A stretch of DNA of 64,000 nt from Sedimentibacter hydroxybenzoicus DSM 7310 (GCF_013403245.1 NZ_JACBNQ010000012.1:1-64000), one strand, 5' to 3'. Counted from the stretch's first letter, positions 8,401 through 17,326 are shown. Notes: a model not told the origin generated them from the letters alone. Made by a program: numbers and translations.

Positions 8401-9431
8401 TGGGTGGAGATGAAATAATAGATGAGTTGTTAAAAAAAATAATTACTTCAAAGATTCCGGTATACTTAGAACTTAAAAAACATGAAATAAATAATATTAT
8501 TTCAATTACAGTGGATGAAAAGCTATATAAAACAAAATTGGAAATATTATTTTCAATAGTAAATAAGCTTAAGATTAAGGAGTTAGTTGATAGCTACGTA
8601 CTTGATAAATCCGAAAAAATTGAAAATATAATAAAAACCAAGACAAGCAATTTAGTTAATATTTCAGAGAATATAGAGATTGGAAGTATATTGGGTTTGC
8701 TTCGTTTTAATAATATACAAACTGCCTATGATGTATACGGAACTGAATTAGATGCTTTCGCATCCATAATCTCTGAAAATATTAAAGAAAACAAGAACGA
8801 TATAATTAGTTTTTTGACAGAGCTTGTTAAAATTTCACACAATGATATTTTCAAAAATATAAAATATGAAAACATTGAAAATTCAGTAGACAAATTAGTT
8901 AATCAACTGAACAAAAATAATAGTATTGAAAAAATTATGGATGAGTTCATTAACTGTTATACAAATAACAATAAAGATAAAATCATTGGGCAAATTTTAA
9001 ATGAGGATGAGTTTATAGCTTCGTTAAAAAATTATATCATCAGATTTGTTGAAAGCAATGAAAACGAGAAAATATTAAAGAATATATTCATTGAAACGAT
9101 GGATACCGCTGTTTCAAATAATCTTGATTTTATAAGCCGCAATTCAAAAGATTATTTATTTAATATTTTTATTGACAGTACAATTAACAGTTTAAAACGT
9201 AACTTAGATGAAATATTAAAATCTGTTGAATTTGATAAAATTGCCAAAGAAGAAATCGAAAAAATGGAACCGGAAAAAATACATAAAATGTTTAATTCAT
9301 TCAGTGAAAAATATTTTAGAAGGTTAATGATTTACGGCTTTGGTGGATTTGTTTTTGGTATAAATGTGTATATTGGAATGTCATTGACCGCACTTAAAAT
9401 AGTGTCGCAATTGATAAGTAAAGATCGTTAG
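5406..9431 (+). CDS. Giant DUF445-family membrane protein with two DUF445 units
   Basis: This 1341-residue protein begins with the DUF445/YheB signature AVLGGASGYITNDYAINMLF, a membrane helix followed by TNxxAIxMLF, then IGGVIKKTRGEFIERLSS. A second copy appears near residues 645-720: FFGGALGFIAGLILAVF, then FVGFITNVIAINMIFKPY and a further FAEKI segment. A last membrane helix is at the C-terminus (GFGGFVFGINVYIGMSLTAL). The long segments between are Asn/Lys/Glu-rich and helical. Family members are usually about 400 residues, so this is an internal duplication with expansion. The function of DUF445 is unknown; membrane attachment is clear. AGAAAGG eight bases upstream supports ATG 5406. Confidence 0.85.
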   Translation: MNNIVLNYIIQAVLGGASGYITNDYAINMLFKEYTPLKIGGVIKKTRGEFIERLSSMVENDIINKDKLQEILSDENFKIKFENLTADFYNNCMDDAVGSDTWDKIITDDTDKFVRNLIIEHSPKIFELLIKNFDIKEFLNDNQLNSISGFFYNALLEIFESSENIMGNVLLSIYNDNLKLTPDNITDKKLSQQIVLNIVNSLKDNIVKCDDLEIKKLLYLTGIEKAVKESVHILLDKQVHEVINISNELIVKIEDMSLSYINSDKGYRFIFNLCTSLFDYGKSINKTTSELLDSNFEENLKHYLIEAIPGITEKIVDWIKENSSSIDKLLEDSIDEVIKESDGLKAKLLSTIKNAYLSNLSKKYSIVDKIVAYVESNTEPEKLSIYLSAKIVDVMNNITIREFIEEAETNGLTPHKCTELIIVYLNNNFTKILNQSVLFIKDIKISSLFPFSSSNGELIDKSIFEFKELCSSQNVQDFFTEKFSLYTDNFLSAKLEDLLPEEKINNLSLNLNSFIVHEIKHNKDIIIKWICRQINNIADNLDINLSNETISFFNEELYKKYEVYSMNLRNTELYFAIDKLKSIDNIADNSSDYLRSYATKNTDTILKDSIKLVVTDNLNKLNDDELVDLANDFIGRELKPIMFFGGALGFIAGLILAVFQNKALNPQEISFANMILYAFVGFITNVIAINMIFKPYKENKLISKIPFFRNFSLGYIVKNQKTFAEKISYFIDSSLLNKKSIGNLFEKHEENIKSSFIKTAADNDYKVLKDLLSNNKINIVSKVFSFSKNKIRNNLNSLCNFLYKVSKIKSSSVTDNVKLFKNYYHSFLNTKYISKGIYSFFNSKRYIKLNFINDFTSGFIDNFSENNFKNNLYKFEEKYKKFNNKKVNEILSRNQLKYSEEFISKKISSIILSQNIRDKMFQNASLLLNKSIDKDNNIGEIFDGKIKNYIDSHLPDLTEGIINMLNKSIQSNKARVTLMVQSEIKNHLGFIEKGMYSLMGGDEIIDELLKKIITSKIPVYLELKKHEINNIISITVDEKLYKTKLEILFSIVNKLKIKELVDSYVLDKSEKIENIIKTKTSNLVNISENIEIGSILGLLRFNNIQTAYDVYGTELDAFASIISENIKENKNDIISFLTELVKISHNDIFKNIKYENIENSVDKLVNQLNKNNSIEKIMDEFINCYTNNNKDKIIGQILNEDEFIASLKNYIIRFVESNENEKILKNIFIETMDTAVSNNLDFISRNSKDYLFNIFIDSTINSLKRNLDEILKSVEFDKIAKEEIEKMEPEKIHKMFNSFSEKYFRRLMIYGFGGFVFGINVYIGMSLTALKIVSQLISKDR

Positions 9432-9459
9432 AATATATCGCAATAAAAATACATTAATC

Positions 9460-9496
9460 AAAAAGCTGCTTCTATCTGCACAGAAACAGCTTTTTG
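9460..9496. terminator. Bidirectional terminator
   Basis: AAAAAGCTG...TTCT pairs with AGAAACAGCTTTTT around a short loop, with A and T runs on the two sides. It serves the DUF445 gene and the convergent sodium symporter gene. Confidence 0.8.
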
Positions 9497-9508
9497 TTGT
9501 ATTCACAG

Positions 9509-9554
9509 TATAAGCAACCGACATCAAATCAGAGATTTGGGTCGTCTGCTTATA
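9509..9554 (-). repeat. 46-bp palindromic repeat, copy A
   Basis: The ends TATAAGCA and TGCTTATA are a perfect inverted repeat, and the inside (GACATCAAATC / GATTTGGGTC) is also largely self-complementary. On the minus strand it matches copies B (11003-11047) and C (32931-32976), with the shared core GACCCAAAT...ATTTG.TGTC.GT.GCTTAT. It is REP/MITE-like, with no coding capacity. Confidence 0.75.
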
Positions 9555-9581
9555 TTTAAAATGCTATGCAATAAATTATTC

Positions 9582-10940
9582 TTAGGCGAATAAACCCATT
9601 ATACTTTGAATTAATATATATCCTATTGCAATAGGTGACAAATATTTTATTGAAATTGCCCAAATTTTAGCCATTCCAAATTTTACTGTTCCATTATTAG
9701 TTGCTTCTTCAAGGGCTTTATCTACCCCCCATACCCATCCTATAAATATACTTAGTACGAAAGCACTCAGTGGAAGTAATAAATTTTCTGCAATGTATCC
9801 AACTGAGTCAAAGAAATTCATTCCATTTATAAAAGTTATTGCTCCAAAAGCACCGTTAGCTAATGAAGAAGGTATACCTATCAGGAAAGCTAATAAGCCT
9901 AATCCGATTGTAGCATTTTTTCTTTTGATTTTAAACTCATCACAAACATATGTTACTGCTGCCTCCAATAAAGAAATCGAAGATGATACTGCTGCAAAAA
10001 GTACGAATATGAAGAACAATACTCCAAAGAATGAACCCATAGGCATTTTAGCAAAAACACCAGGCAATGTTATAAACAATAAACCAGGTCCTGCTGACGG
10101 ATTGTATCCAAGAGCGAAAACAGCCGGCAATACTGCAAACGCTGATAATAATGCTGCCGCTGCATCTAATAGCGGAATTTGAACCGCAGATGTAGCTAGG
10201 TTTTCATTCTTACCTAAATAACTACCATAAGTTATAATAACTCCCATACCTAGACTCAATGAGAAGAATACCTGAACAAGAGCAGCAACTACTACATCTA
10301 TACCAAATTTAGACCAGTCCGGTTTTAACATGTATTCAAGCCCTGCCATAGCACCGGGAAGTGTAACGGCTCTGATAACTACTGCTATTAAAATAATAAA
10401 CAATGCAGGCATCAATATTTTACTTGCCTTTTCAATACCGCCTTGAATTCCCCCCATAACAATACCTAGGGTGATTATAATAAATATAGCATGGTAAATA
10501 AGCGGTTCAAAAGGCTGACCTATAAAATTTGAAAATATTCCGCCAAGCGCATCCATGTCTGATGTATTAAAGTTACCCAAAAGACCTGATACAATGTATT
10601 TAATAATCCAACCACCTATTACACTATAATAAGTTAGTATTAAATAAGATGCTAATATTCCGAAAAATCCCGCAAATGCCCAATTTTTCCTTATTGCTCT
10701 ATATGCTCCTACCGGACCTTGCTGAGAATGTCTACCCAAAACAAGCTCTGCAAGCATAATTGTAAATCCTACTAAAACAAGTAAAACAATATAGGTAACA
10801 ATAAATACAGCACCACCGTATTCACCGGTTAAGTACGGAAATTTCCAAACATTACCCAATCCGACTGCCGATCCTGCGGCAGCCAATATAAATCCTATTC
10901 TTGACCCCCATGACCCTCTTTCATTTTTTAATTCTGACAT
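9582..10940 (-). CDS. Sodium-dependent amino-acid transporter (NSS/SNF family)
   Basis: A 452-residue neurotransmitter:sodium symporter. The N-terminus RGSWGSRIGFILAAAGSAVG continues LGNVWKFPYL, the signature of transmembrane helix 1, whose unwound GSAVGLGN holds substrate and sodium. About eleven to twelve membrane helices follow; the later SLSLGMGVIITYGSYL corresponds to helix 6. Substrates of bacterial members are amino acids such as Leu, Trp, Tyr or Met; which one is not visible. ATG 10940 is chosen because GGAGG lies just upstream; an earlier start at 10952 would contain that site. It stands alone on its strand and is flanked by inverted copies of a 46-bp repeat. Confidence 0.9.
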   Translation of the reverse strand: MSELKNERGSWGSRIGFILAAAGSAVGLGNVWKFPYLTGEYGGAVFIVTYIVLLVLVGFTIMLAELVLGRHSQQGPVGAYRAIRKNWAFAGFFGILASYLILTYYSVIGGWIIKYIVSGLLGNFNTSDMDALGGIFSNFIGQPFEPLIYHAIFIIITLGIVMGGIQGGIEKASKILMPALFIILIAVVIRAVTLPGAMAGLEYMLKPDWSKFGIDVVVAALVQVFFSLSLGMGVIITYGSYLGKNENLATSAVQIPLLDAAAALLSAFAVLPAVFALGYNPSAGPGLLFITLPGVFAKMPMGSFFGVLFFIFVLFAAVSSSISLLEAAVTYVCDEFKIKRKNATIGLGLLAFLIGIPSSLANGAFGAITFINGMNFFDSVGYIAENLLLPLSAFVLSIFIGWVWGVDKALEEATNNGTVKFGMAKIWAISIKYLSPIAIGYILIQSIMGLFA

Positions 10941-11002
10941 TTTAACCTCCATAATAAATAATCAAGTGAATTATAATAAATTTCACTGTGAATGTCAGTT
11001 GC

Positions 11003-11047
11003 GTAGGCAGATGACCCAAATCTGTAATTTGGTGTCAGTCGCTTATA
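11003..11047 (+). repeat. 46-bp palindromic repeat, copy B
   Basis: This lies in the promoter region of the sodium symporter gene. It is in inverted orientation to copy A, so A and B bracket the gene. Core GATGACCCAAATCTG then AATTTGGTGTCAGTCGCTTA. A partial second copy of the GTCAGT.GCKTA end lies just left of it at about 10994-11005. Confidence 0.75.
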
Positions 11048-11196
11048 CTAAAAAGTATAAAAACGTTTTTTTATTAACAATAAAAAAATGCAGATAAACT
11101 GACATGCACATATATAATTAGCAAGATTCATTCCAACTATTATTATTTATAAAAACATTGACATTTATTAATAAATTTGTGGATTTAATGTTTATT

Positions 11197-11212
11197 ATGC
11201 AATTAATTGCAT
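11197..11212. promoter_or_regulatory. Perfect 16-bp palindrome
   Basis: ATGCAATTAATTGCAT is perfectly self-complementary and lies in the 370-bp gap between the symporter and TolC-like genes. It could be an operator; no partner is identified. Apart from copy B and the terminator at 11255-11280, nothing else is seen in the gap. Confidence 0.4.
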
Positions 11213-11254
11213 GCAATAGGTTTCATTTTAGAACAATTTTGCAAAAAAACATAC

Positions 11255-11280
11255 AAAAAAAGAAGCCCTAAGGCTTCTCA
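11255..11280 (-). terminator. Terminator of the RND efflux operon
   Basis: The stem AGAAGCC-CTA-AGGCTTCT (around 11261-11278) is followed on the minus strand by a run of seven T. It lies 31 bp after the TolC-like gene. Confidence 0.8.
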
Positions 11281-11310
11281 GGCTATTGACAACTCCTCTT
11301 GTGTTATCAG

Positions 11311-12501
11311 CTATTTAAACGTTCCGATATCTGAGTAATCGAACATCAGCTTATTTATATTGTATGCAGCAAGCATCTGATATCTTCCTATTTCTACCTC
11401 CGCTAACTTTGTATCAGCATCTAATACCTCTAATGATGTTGCCATTCCGTTATCATAAAGCAGTTTGTTTATTCTTGCGGCTTCTTTAGCTAATTCAACT
11501 GTTTTATCCATATTAGCTAAGCTTCTTTCCGCTTTTATAAGGTTTAAATATGTCTTTCTTACATCAAGCTCAACATCTTTGTATGCCTGCGGTAAATTAA
11601 GTTCAGCATCCTTTAATTTTTCCTTGGCCCACTTGTTCTCTCTTAAGTTGGAAGTGTAATACGCTGTGTAAGCATGAGTTTCTATTTTTTGAATTTCTAA
11701 ATCATTTTCAGCCGTTAGAATTTCAATCCTGTCCTGCTTTGCCTTTTCGATTTTTTCATCTAAGTTTATTTTGTTTGTAGGAACATATGGTAATTCGGTA
11801 TCCGTCAACACAAATTCCGTATCAAACGGTAACTCTAACATATTCAATAAATTTAATTTAGCAATATTCAAATCATCTATTGCAGAATCCAAATCTGTCT
11901 TTGCTTGTTGTATCGCCATTTCCGCACTTAATACTTCAGCTTTTGTTGAAGAACCGTTATTGAATTTCAAATTGACAACTCTTAACTGCTCGTTTGCTTT
12001 GTTAAGCTTAGCCTGATTAATTTCAATTGTTTTTTCGGCAACAAGTACATTGTAATACATAGATTTCGTTCCTATTTCAATGCCTTTGATTAATACCTCT
12101 CTGCTTTTTTCCAGTTGTGTTATTTGCGTTTCTGCAAATTTTATGTAGTAACCGTTTTTAGCTAATAATGCTTCAACCTGGTTGTTTAATGGGTCCATTC
12201 CTGTTATTGATCTTATAGCAGCAATCTCGCTCAATGACATACTCATCAGTTCTTCTGCCTGCTCTTTCGCACTTCTTCCACTTATCCTGGCATCTCGCAT
12301 CTGCTTGATTCCATCATCTATCTTCCACATTTCCCTGCTGTTTTCAGTTGCTATTCTAACAGCTTCATCCATCGATAATTCTAAAATTTTATTTTCGGCT
12401 GAAACATTACCGATTTGTGCTGTATCCTCTGCCGCAACAACATTCGTTAATGTACTAAGCACTAAAATCATAATCAATAATAATGATACTTTTCTTTTCA
12501 T
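11311..12501 (-). CDS. TolC-like (OEP family) efflux protein A
   Basis: A 396-residue protein with a signal peptide (MKRKVSLLLIMILVLSTLTN, then VVAAED) and two long coiled-coil halves with the OEP repeat pattern: LSMDEAVRIATENSREM near the start and NGSSTKAEVLSAEMAIQQAK and NGMATSLEVLDADTKLAEVE at the helix starts of the two repeats. OEP proteins form the outer conduit of tripartite pumps in diderm bacteria. It is the last gene of an adaptor/RND/TetR/TolC operon; GGAGAACGT precedes the ATG. Finding it beside an SLH S-layer gene in a Firmicute-like genome is unusual. It may act in the wall zone or in a true outer membrane. Confidence 0.82.
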   Translation of the reverse strand: MKRKVSLLLIMILVLSTLTNVVAAEDTAQIGNVSAENKILELSMDEAVRIATENSREMWKIDDGIKQMRDARISGRSAKEQAEELMSMSLSEIAAIRSITGMDPLNNQVEALLAKNGYYIKFAETQITQLEKSREVLIKGIEIGTKSMYYNVLVAEKTIEINQAKLNKANEQLRVVNLKFNNGSSTKAEVLSAEMAIQQAKTDLDSAIDDLNIAKLNLLNMLELPFDTEFVLTDTELPYVPTNKINLDEKIEKAKQDRIEILTAENDLEIQKIETHAYTAYYTSNLRENKWAKEKLKDAELNLPQAYKDVELDVRKTYLNLIKAERSLANMDKTVELAKEAARINKLLYDNGMATSLEVLDADTKLAEVEIGRYQMLAAYNINKLMFDYSDIGTFK

Positions 12502-12517
12502 ACGTTCTCCTTTTAAT

Positions 12518-13111
12518 TTATATTTCTTTTTTTACACTGAATCCATTATATAACAAGTTAAATATAATGTCATCATCCTTTAGAGCATAATCCTTTTTTT
12601 GCATTTTAAGCTTAAAATATTCGCCCATAGTTCCTACTATGGAACAGGCAATTATGTCAGAGGGTATTTCTTTTATTACAATCCCCTCCTCCTTACCTTG
12701 TTCAACTATATTTATGATAATCTTATTCATGTCAGAAACATATTCAAACAAAGTTTTAACAAACTTCTCTGATATAATATTTTTATAAGACATTATATAG
12801 TCAACCGGATTTTTTTCAAATTCTTCTTCAAGTCCATTTTGATTTCCTTTAAACAGAGATACTAACTTGTCTTTAAATGAAACATCCAATTCGCTTATTT
12901 CTTTTACGTAGTTATGAATCGACTTAACATATTCTACGCAGGCTTCATCAAAAATCTCTTGTTTACTTCTGAAATATTCGTATAGGGTTCCTTTTCCTAC
13001 GCCCGCCCTTAAAGCTATGTCTTCCATCTTAGTTTTATGGAATCCATTTTCCTTAAACAAAAATCTTGCTGAATCTAACATCTCATTTCGTTTAATATTT
13101 TTTTCATCCAT
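12518..13111 (-). CDS. TetR/AcrR-family regulator of the RND operon
   Basis: A 197-residue protein with the N-terminal TetR helix-turn-helix: RNEMLDSARFLFKENGFHKT then KMEDIALRAGVGKGTLYEYF. The C-terminal ligand half is unspecific. Its ATG overlaps the stop of the RND pump gene by one base (TAATG), so the two are translationally coupled, and CCGGAGAA supplies the ribosome-binding site. The GACCGGTC palindrome in front of the first gene of the operon (17313-17326) is the type of site TetR repressors bind, so local autoregulation of the pump is likely. Confidence 0.88.
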   Translation of the reverse strand: MDEKNIKRNEMLDSARFLFKENGFHKTKMEDIALRAGVGKGTLYEYFRSKQEIFDEACVEYVKSIHNYVKEISELDVSFKDKLVSLFKGNQNGLEEEFEKNPVDYIMSYKNIISEKFVKTLFEYVSDMNKIIINIVEQGKEEGIVIKEIPSDIIACSIVGTMGEYFKLKMQKKDYALKDDDIIFNLLYNGFSVKKEI

Positions 13112-16100
13112 TATATTTTCTCCGGCATAACCTTATTTTGTTTTGTAAATTTTCTTTTAAAGAAATCTGCAATATCATCAAATATAGTATACATAACTGG
13201 AACTACAACAAGTGTCAGAACAGTCGAAAGTGCCAGCCCGCCTATTACAACCACTCCCATTGACTGAGTCAATTCGGCACCTTCCCCTATACCTAATGCC
13301 ATCGGCACCAATCCCAATATAGTGGTCAAAGCCGTCATCATAATAGGTCGTATCCTTATAGGTCCTGCCTTCATAATTGCAGATGTCCTGTCTTCTCCTC
13401 TGTTCCTTCTGTTGTTAATGTAGTCAACCAATACAATTGCATTATTAACAACTATACCAACCAATATTATTAATCCGATTATGCCTATTACATTTAAATG
13501 CAGCCCTGTTATAAACAATCCAATAAATCCTCCCGATAATGCAAGGGGTACAGAAAACATTATTGACAGCGGCTGAAGGAGTGATTCAAACTGAGCAGCT
13601 ATTATCATATAAACCAATACTATGGCAACCAACAGAACCATTGCTAAATCAGTAAAAGTTTCTACAATTTGTTCTGTTTCTCCGCCAAATGTATAACTGT
13701 AACCATAAGGCATTGTATAATCCCTTAGAAGCTTTTCTATCTCTGTAGAAACTGTCTGAACATCTCTTCCTGCCACACTGCCTGTAACCGTAAGAACTCT
13801 TGTTTGATTTTCTCTCATTATACTGACAGGCCCTTCTTCAACCTTTATATCAGCTATTTCAGATAATGGAATATTACTGCCCATAGGTGTAGGTATCGGC
13901 AGCATTTCCAGCAATGACATGCTTTGTCCGTACATGTTGTCACCTTTAAGCACTACATCTACTTCATTGCCGTCAACCTTAAATTTAGTCACATTAGAGC
14001 CGGATAAAGTGTTTTTTACCGCAGCACCTACCTGTGCTGTTGAAAGGCCATATTGAGATGCAATACCCCTGTCTAAAACAATCTGTACCTGAGGAATACC
14101 GTCTTCATAGCTTGTAGATACCTCTCTTGTACCTTCAACCTTTTCTATTAAAGCCTTAAAATCACTCCCAATACTCTTAAGCGTTTCTATATCGTCACCT
14201 TTAATACTGATGCTTATGGCTCCCCCACTCATACCCATCATCATCATGGATGATTCGGATACACTTATTTCCGCACCGGGTATATCCTTTGCAATTTTTC
14301 TTATTTCATCGCTTACCTCTTTAACGTTTCTGTCCCTTTCACTCAGATCACTTAATATTACACTCATAGAGCCGGTGCTTCCGCCTCCTATGCTCATAAT
14401 TCCCCCGCTGCCGGCAGACGTAAATACAGAAGTAACTTCAGGTATTTCCTGAATTGCTTCATGAACCTCTTTTAATACATTGTCAACCTCTTTCGTTTCG
14501 GAACCCGCGGGCAGACTTACGCTTACATTAATCACACCTTCATCTGTTGCAGGGAAAAATTCAGCCCCGACAGACGCAACCATTACTATGCTCACCACGA
14601 ATAACGCAATACTTATGGCCAAAGTTATAAACCTGTGATTCAAACTGAATTTAAGTACTTTTTTGTAAAAAGCAACCAAAAATCCATGCTTTTGTTCCTG
14701 CAGCTCTTCCGACTCTAAATTTTTTACGGAGATAAGCTTTGAAGATAACATGGGAACTAATGTCAAGGCGATAAGCAAGGAGCTGAACAGTGCAATAACT
14801 ATCGATAAAGCAAAATCCTTAAAAATAGTTGCTGCTAAGCCGCCTGTAAACACTATAGGTATAAAGACCGCAACCGTTGTTAAGGTAGAAGCCGTAACTG
14901 CCATTGCCACTTCATTCGTACCATCTACAGAAGCCGTAATTCTATCTATTCCCAGGCTTCTGTTTCTGTATATATTTTCAAGAACAACAATGGAATTATC
15001 AACCAGCATGCCTATGCCAAGAGCCAGTCCGCCTATTGTCATCATATTTAACGTTATATCAGCAAAATACAAAATAACGAACGTTGTAATTATTGATGTG
15101 GGAATTGACAGTGCTATAACCAATGTGGTTTTAAAACTTCTCAGGAATATCAAAAGTATAACTATAGCTAATATACCACCCTGCAATGCTGTCTTTGTCA
15201 AGTTGTTTATAGCAAAATTTATGAATTCCGCTTGATCAAATACATTAATAATACTTATATCGGGATATTCTCTCTTGATTTTTTCTATTTCCTTATTAAC
15301 CAGCTTTGAAACATTTACCGTATTGCCGTCCGATTGCTTCATGACAGAAACCTGAACAACCTCTTTGCCATCCAATTTAGTTATGGATGATTGCTCCTTA
15401 TCAGCTATCTTCACATCTGCTATATCCATTAAACGTACAGTTCCGCCCTTGGTTAAAGGTATACTAAGATTTTTTATTTCGTCTAATGATTTAAATTCTC
15501 CGACAGTTCTTACTGTAAGCTCATTGCTTCCTTTGCTTACGGTGCCGCCTGGAAGATTTATATTTGCTGCCTGAAGCATTTGAGTTATATATGATGAGCT
15601 TAGATTATATCCCTTAAGGACCTCTTCTTTCAGCATTATTTCAACTTCCTGAGTCAATCCGCCCGATACATTAGCTGAAGCAGTTCCTTCTATACGTTCA
15701 AGACGAGGTGAGATAACATCTTCTGCAATTTTCTGAGTTGTATGTATATCCCCTTTACTTGAAACAGCCATCTGAATTATCGGCATTGCATTCGGATCAA
15801 GCTTCATAACCAGCGGAGCTGATGTGCCTTCAGGCAGAAATCCCTCAATCATATCTATATTTTCCCGCAATTGAAGCATTACATCATCCATATCGGTGCC
15901 AAATGCAAACTGCATAAGCACTATTGAACTTCCTTCATTGGAATACGACATTATACCTTCTATATTTTCAACCGTTGCCACCGTCTGCTCCATGGGCTTT
16001 GTAATCATATTTTCAATTTCTTCAGGTCCCGCACCTGAATAAGATGTCTGAACCATTACATAAGGCAGTTCCATTTGAGGAAGTAAGTCAATCTGCAGCT

Positions 16101-16188
16101 TGCTTAATGACACTGCGCCCAATACAATAACGATTAAAATCATCATTGTAATTGTAACGGGTTTTTTAACCGAGAATTTTGCAAACAT
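13111..16188 (-). CDS. RND-family efflux pump (AcrB-like)
   Basis: A 1025-residue pump of the HAE1/AcrB class with about twelve membrane helices and two large extracytoplasmic loops. The N-terminus MFAKFSVKKPVTITMMILIV and the porter-domain start SYSGAGPEEIENMITKPMEQ are typical. The proton-relay helix 4 reads GLALGIGMLVDNSIVVLENI: the first of the two relay Asp (AcrB Asp407) is kept and the second (Asp408) is Asn. It is preceded by its adaptor gene (3-bp gap) and followed by tetR and a TolC-like gene, giving a complete tripartite set. Substrate range is unknown; drugs, solvents or lipids are all possible. Confidence 0.9.
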   Translation of the reverse strand: MFAKFSVKKPVTITMMILIVIVLGAVSLSKLQIDLLPQMELPYVMVQTSYSGAGPEEIENMITKPMEQTVATVENIEGIMSYSNEGSSIVLMQFAFGTDMDDVMLQLRENIDMIEGFLPEGTSAPLVMKLDPNAMPIIQMAVSSKGDIHTTQKIAEDVISPRLERIEGTASANVSGGLTQEVEIMLKEEVLKGYNLSSSYITQMLQAANINLPGGTVSKGSNELTVRTVGEFKSLDEIKNLSIPLTKGGTVRLMDIADVKIADKEQSSITKLDGKEVVQVSVMKQSDGNTVNVSKLVNKEIEKIKREYPDISIINVFDQAEFINFAINNLTKTALQGGILAIVILLIFLRSFKTTLVIALSIPTSIITTFVILYFADITLNMMTIGGLALGIGMLVDNSIVVLENIYRNRSLGIDRITASVDGTNEVAMAVTASTLTTVAVFIPIVFTGGLAATIFKDFALSIVIALFSSLLIALTLVPMLSSKLISVKNLESEELQEQKHGFLVAFYKKVLKFSLNHRFITLAISIALFVVSIVMVASVGAEFFPATDEGVINVSVSLPAGSETKEVDNVLKEVHEAIQEIPEVTSVFTSAGSGGIMSIGGGSTGSMSVILSDLSERDRNVKEVSDEIRKIAKDIPGAEISVSESSMMMMGMSGGAISISIKGDDIETLKSIGSDFKALIEKVEGTREVSTSYEDGIPQVQIVLDRGIASQYGLSTAQVGAAVKNTLSGSNVTKFKVDGNEVDVVLKGDNMYGQSMSLLEMLPIPTPMGSNIPLSEIADIKVEEGPVSIMRENQTRVLTVTGSVAGRDVQTVSTEIEKLLRDYTMPYGYSYTFGGETEQIVETFTDLAMVLLVAIVLVYMIIAAQFESLLQPLSIMFSVPLALSGGFIGLFITGLHLNVIGIIGLIILVGIVVNNAIVLVDYINNRRNRGEDRTSAIMKAGPIRIRPIMMTALTTILGLVPMALGIGEGAELTQSMGVVVIGGLALSTVLTLVVVPVMYTIFDDIADFFKRKFTKQNKVMPEKI

Positions 16189-16190
16189 GC

Positions 16191-17291
16191 TTATTCACCC
16201 CTTACAACCTTTATTTTGCTGCCATCTGTTATGTAATCCTGACCTTTCACAATAACCTTATCACCTTCTGTTAAGCCGGATTTAATTTCTATGTACATTC
16301 CGGTATCAAGTCCTGTTGTTACCACTTTTTCTACTGCTGCATCGACCTCTGCCACAAACACGTATTTAATATCATCCTTTTCCTTAACCGCTTCTGTTTT
16401 AACAGCAAGAGTTTTTTCTGTTCTGTCCGTATTTAAGTAAACCTTGGCAAACATACCCGGCTTGATTAAACCGTCATTTTCTAAAACTATACTTACATTG
16501 TATAAGTTAGTCATCAAATCCGCAGATGAACTGACACTGTTTATAATCGCTTCCTTCTTATATTCAGCTGCTCCTATCTCAACAGTTACAGTATCACTCT
16601 GATTTATTTTGTTAACTAAATTGCCGGGTACACCAAATTCTATGGTTATACTGTCCGAATCAACAATGGTTATTGGTGGATTACTTGACGTTGCATATTC
16701 ACCCTCTACAATATTAACGCTTGAAATCACACCCGATATTGGTGCCTTAACCTGCGCGTTATCCAACATGGATGCAGCATTTTCATAAGCAACTCTTGCC
16801 TGTTCCACGCCCATCTTTGCCGCTTCGAGAGCTTCATCAGAAGCAGCAAGCTTTGCCTGCTCGTATTGAGTTTCAGGAATTGCTCCTTCCTCATATAGCT
16901 TTTTAACCTTTTCAAAGTTATCCTTTGCACTTTGGATTTGAGATTCATTTACATCATATCCGGCTTTTGCTGCTTCATATGCAGTATATGCCTGTTTAAC
17001 CTGCTTACTTATATCATCCTTATCCATAACGAACAATACATCATCTTTTTGTACCTTATCGCCCACTTTTACATTTATCTTTTCAACCTTTCCAGCCATT
17101 AAGGGAATTACAAACACGTCCTTATCTGCAAAAACCTTAGCCGTCATTATGTTTTCGATAAATAATTCCATTGATTTTAAAGTTTCCACCTCTACCGCAG
17201 TGTATGCCTCTTCTTCGATTATAGCTGCATTTTGACTGCATCCTGTTAATACAATTGCAATAATTAATAATAATGTCAAAAATTTCTTCAA
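16191..17291 (-). CDS. RND membrane-fusion (adaptor) lipoprotein
   Basis: A 366-residue HlyD/AcrA-type adaptor. The signal peptide ends in the lipobox LTGCSQ, so it is lipid-anchored. Then come the barrel-sandwich half VEKINVKVGDKVQKDDVLFV, a helical hairpin (about residues 95-165), the second half APISGVISSVNIVEGEYA and a beta-barrel domain. The start is TTG 17291 with GGAGG five bases upstream. It is the first gene of the operon, preceded by a TetR-type palindrome. It bridges the RND pump and the TolC-like channel. Confidence 0.9.
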   Translation of the reverse strand: MKKFLTLLLIIAIVLTGCSQNAAIIEEEAYTAVEVETLKSMELFIENIMTAKVFADKDVFVIPLMAGKVEKINVKVGDKVQKDDVLFVMDKDDISKQVKQAYTAYEAAKAGYDVNESQIQSAKDNFEKVKKLYEEGAIPETQYEQAKLAASDEALEAAKMGVEQARVAYENAASMLDNAQVKAPISGVISSVNIVEGEYATSSNPPITIVDSDSITIEFGVPGNLVNKINQSDTVTVEIGAAEYKKEAIINSVSSSADLMTNLYNVSIVLENDGLIKPGMFAKVYLNTDRTEKTLAVKTEAVKEKDDIKYVFVAEVDAAVEKVVTTGLDTGMYIEIKSGLTEGDKVIVKGQDYITDGSKIKVVRGE

Positions 17292-17312
17292 AGTTTCCTC
17301 CTCTTTTTTCCG

Positions 17313-17326
17313 ACCGACCGGTCAGT
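17313..17326. promoter_or_regulatory. TetR-type operator before the RND operon
   Basis: ACCGACC/GGTCAGT is a 14-bp inverted repeat with one mismatch around a central ACCGGT. Its GC-rich sequence stands out in AT-rich DNA. It lies 22 bp upstream of the adaptor start and fits repression by the TetR protein of the operon. Confidence 0.7.

Noticed and set aside
9793-10182. Open frame opposite the sodium symporter gene
   Set aside because: It is antisense to a clear NSS gene, has no ribosome-binding site, and its low-complexity sequence mirrors membrane-helix codons.
14750-15235. 161-codon frame opposite the RND pump gene
   Set aside because: It is a shadow of the pump reading frame without start signals or family motifs.
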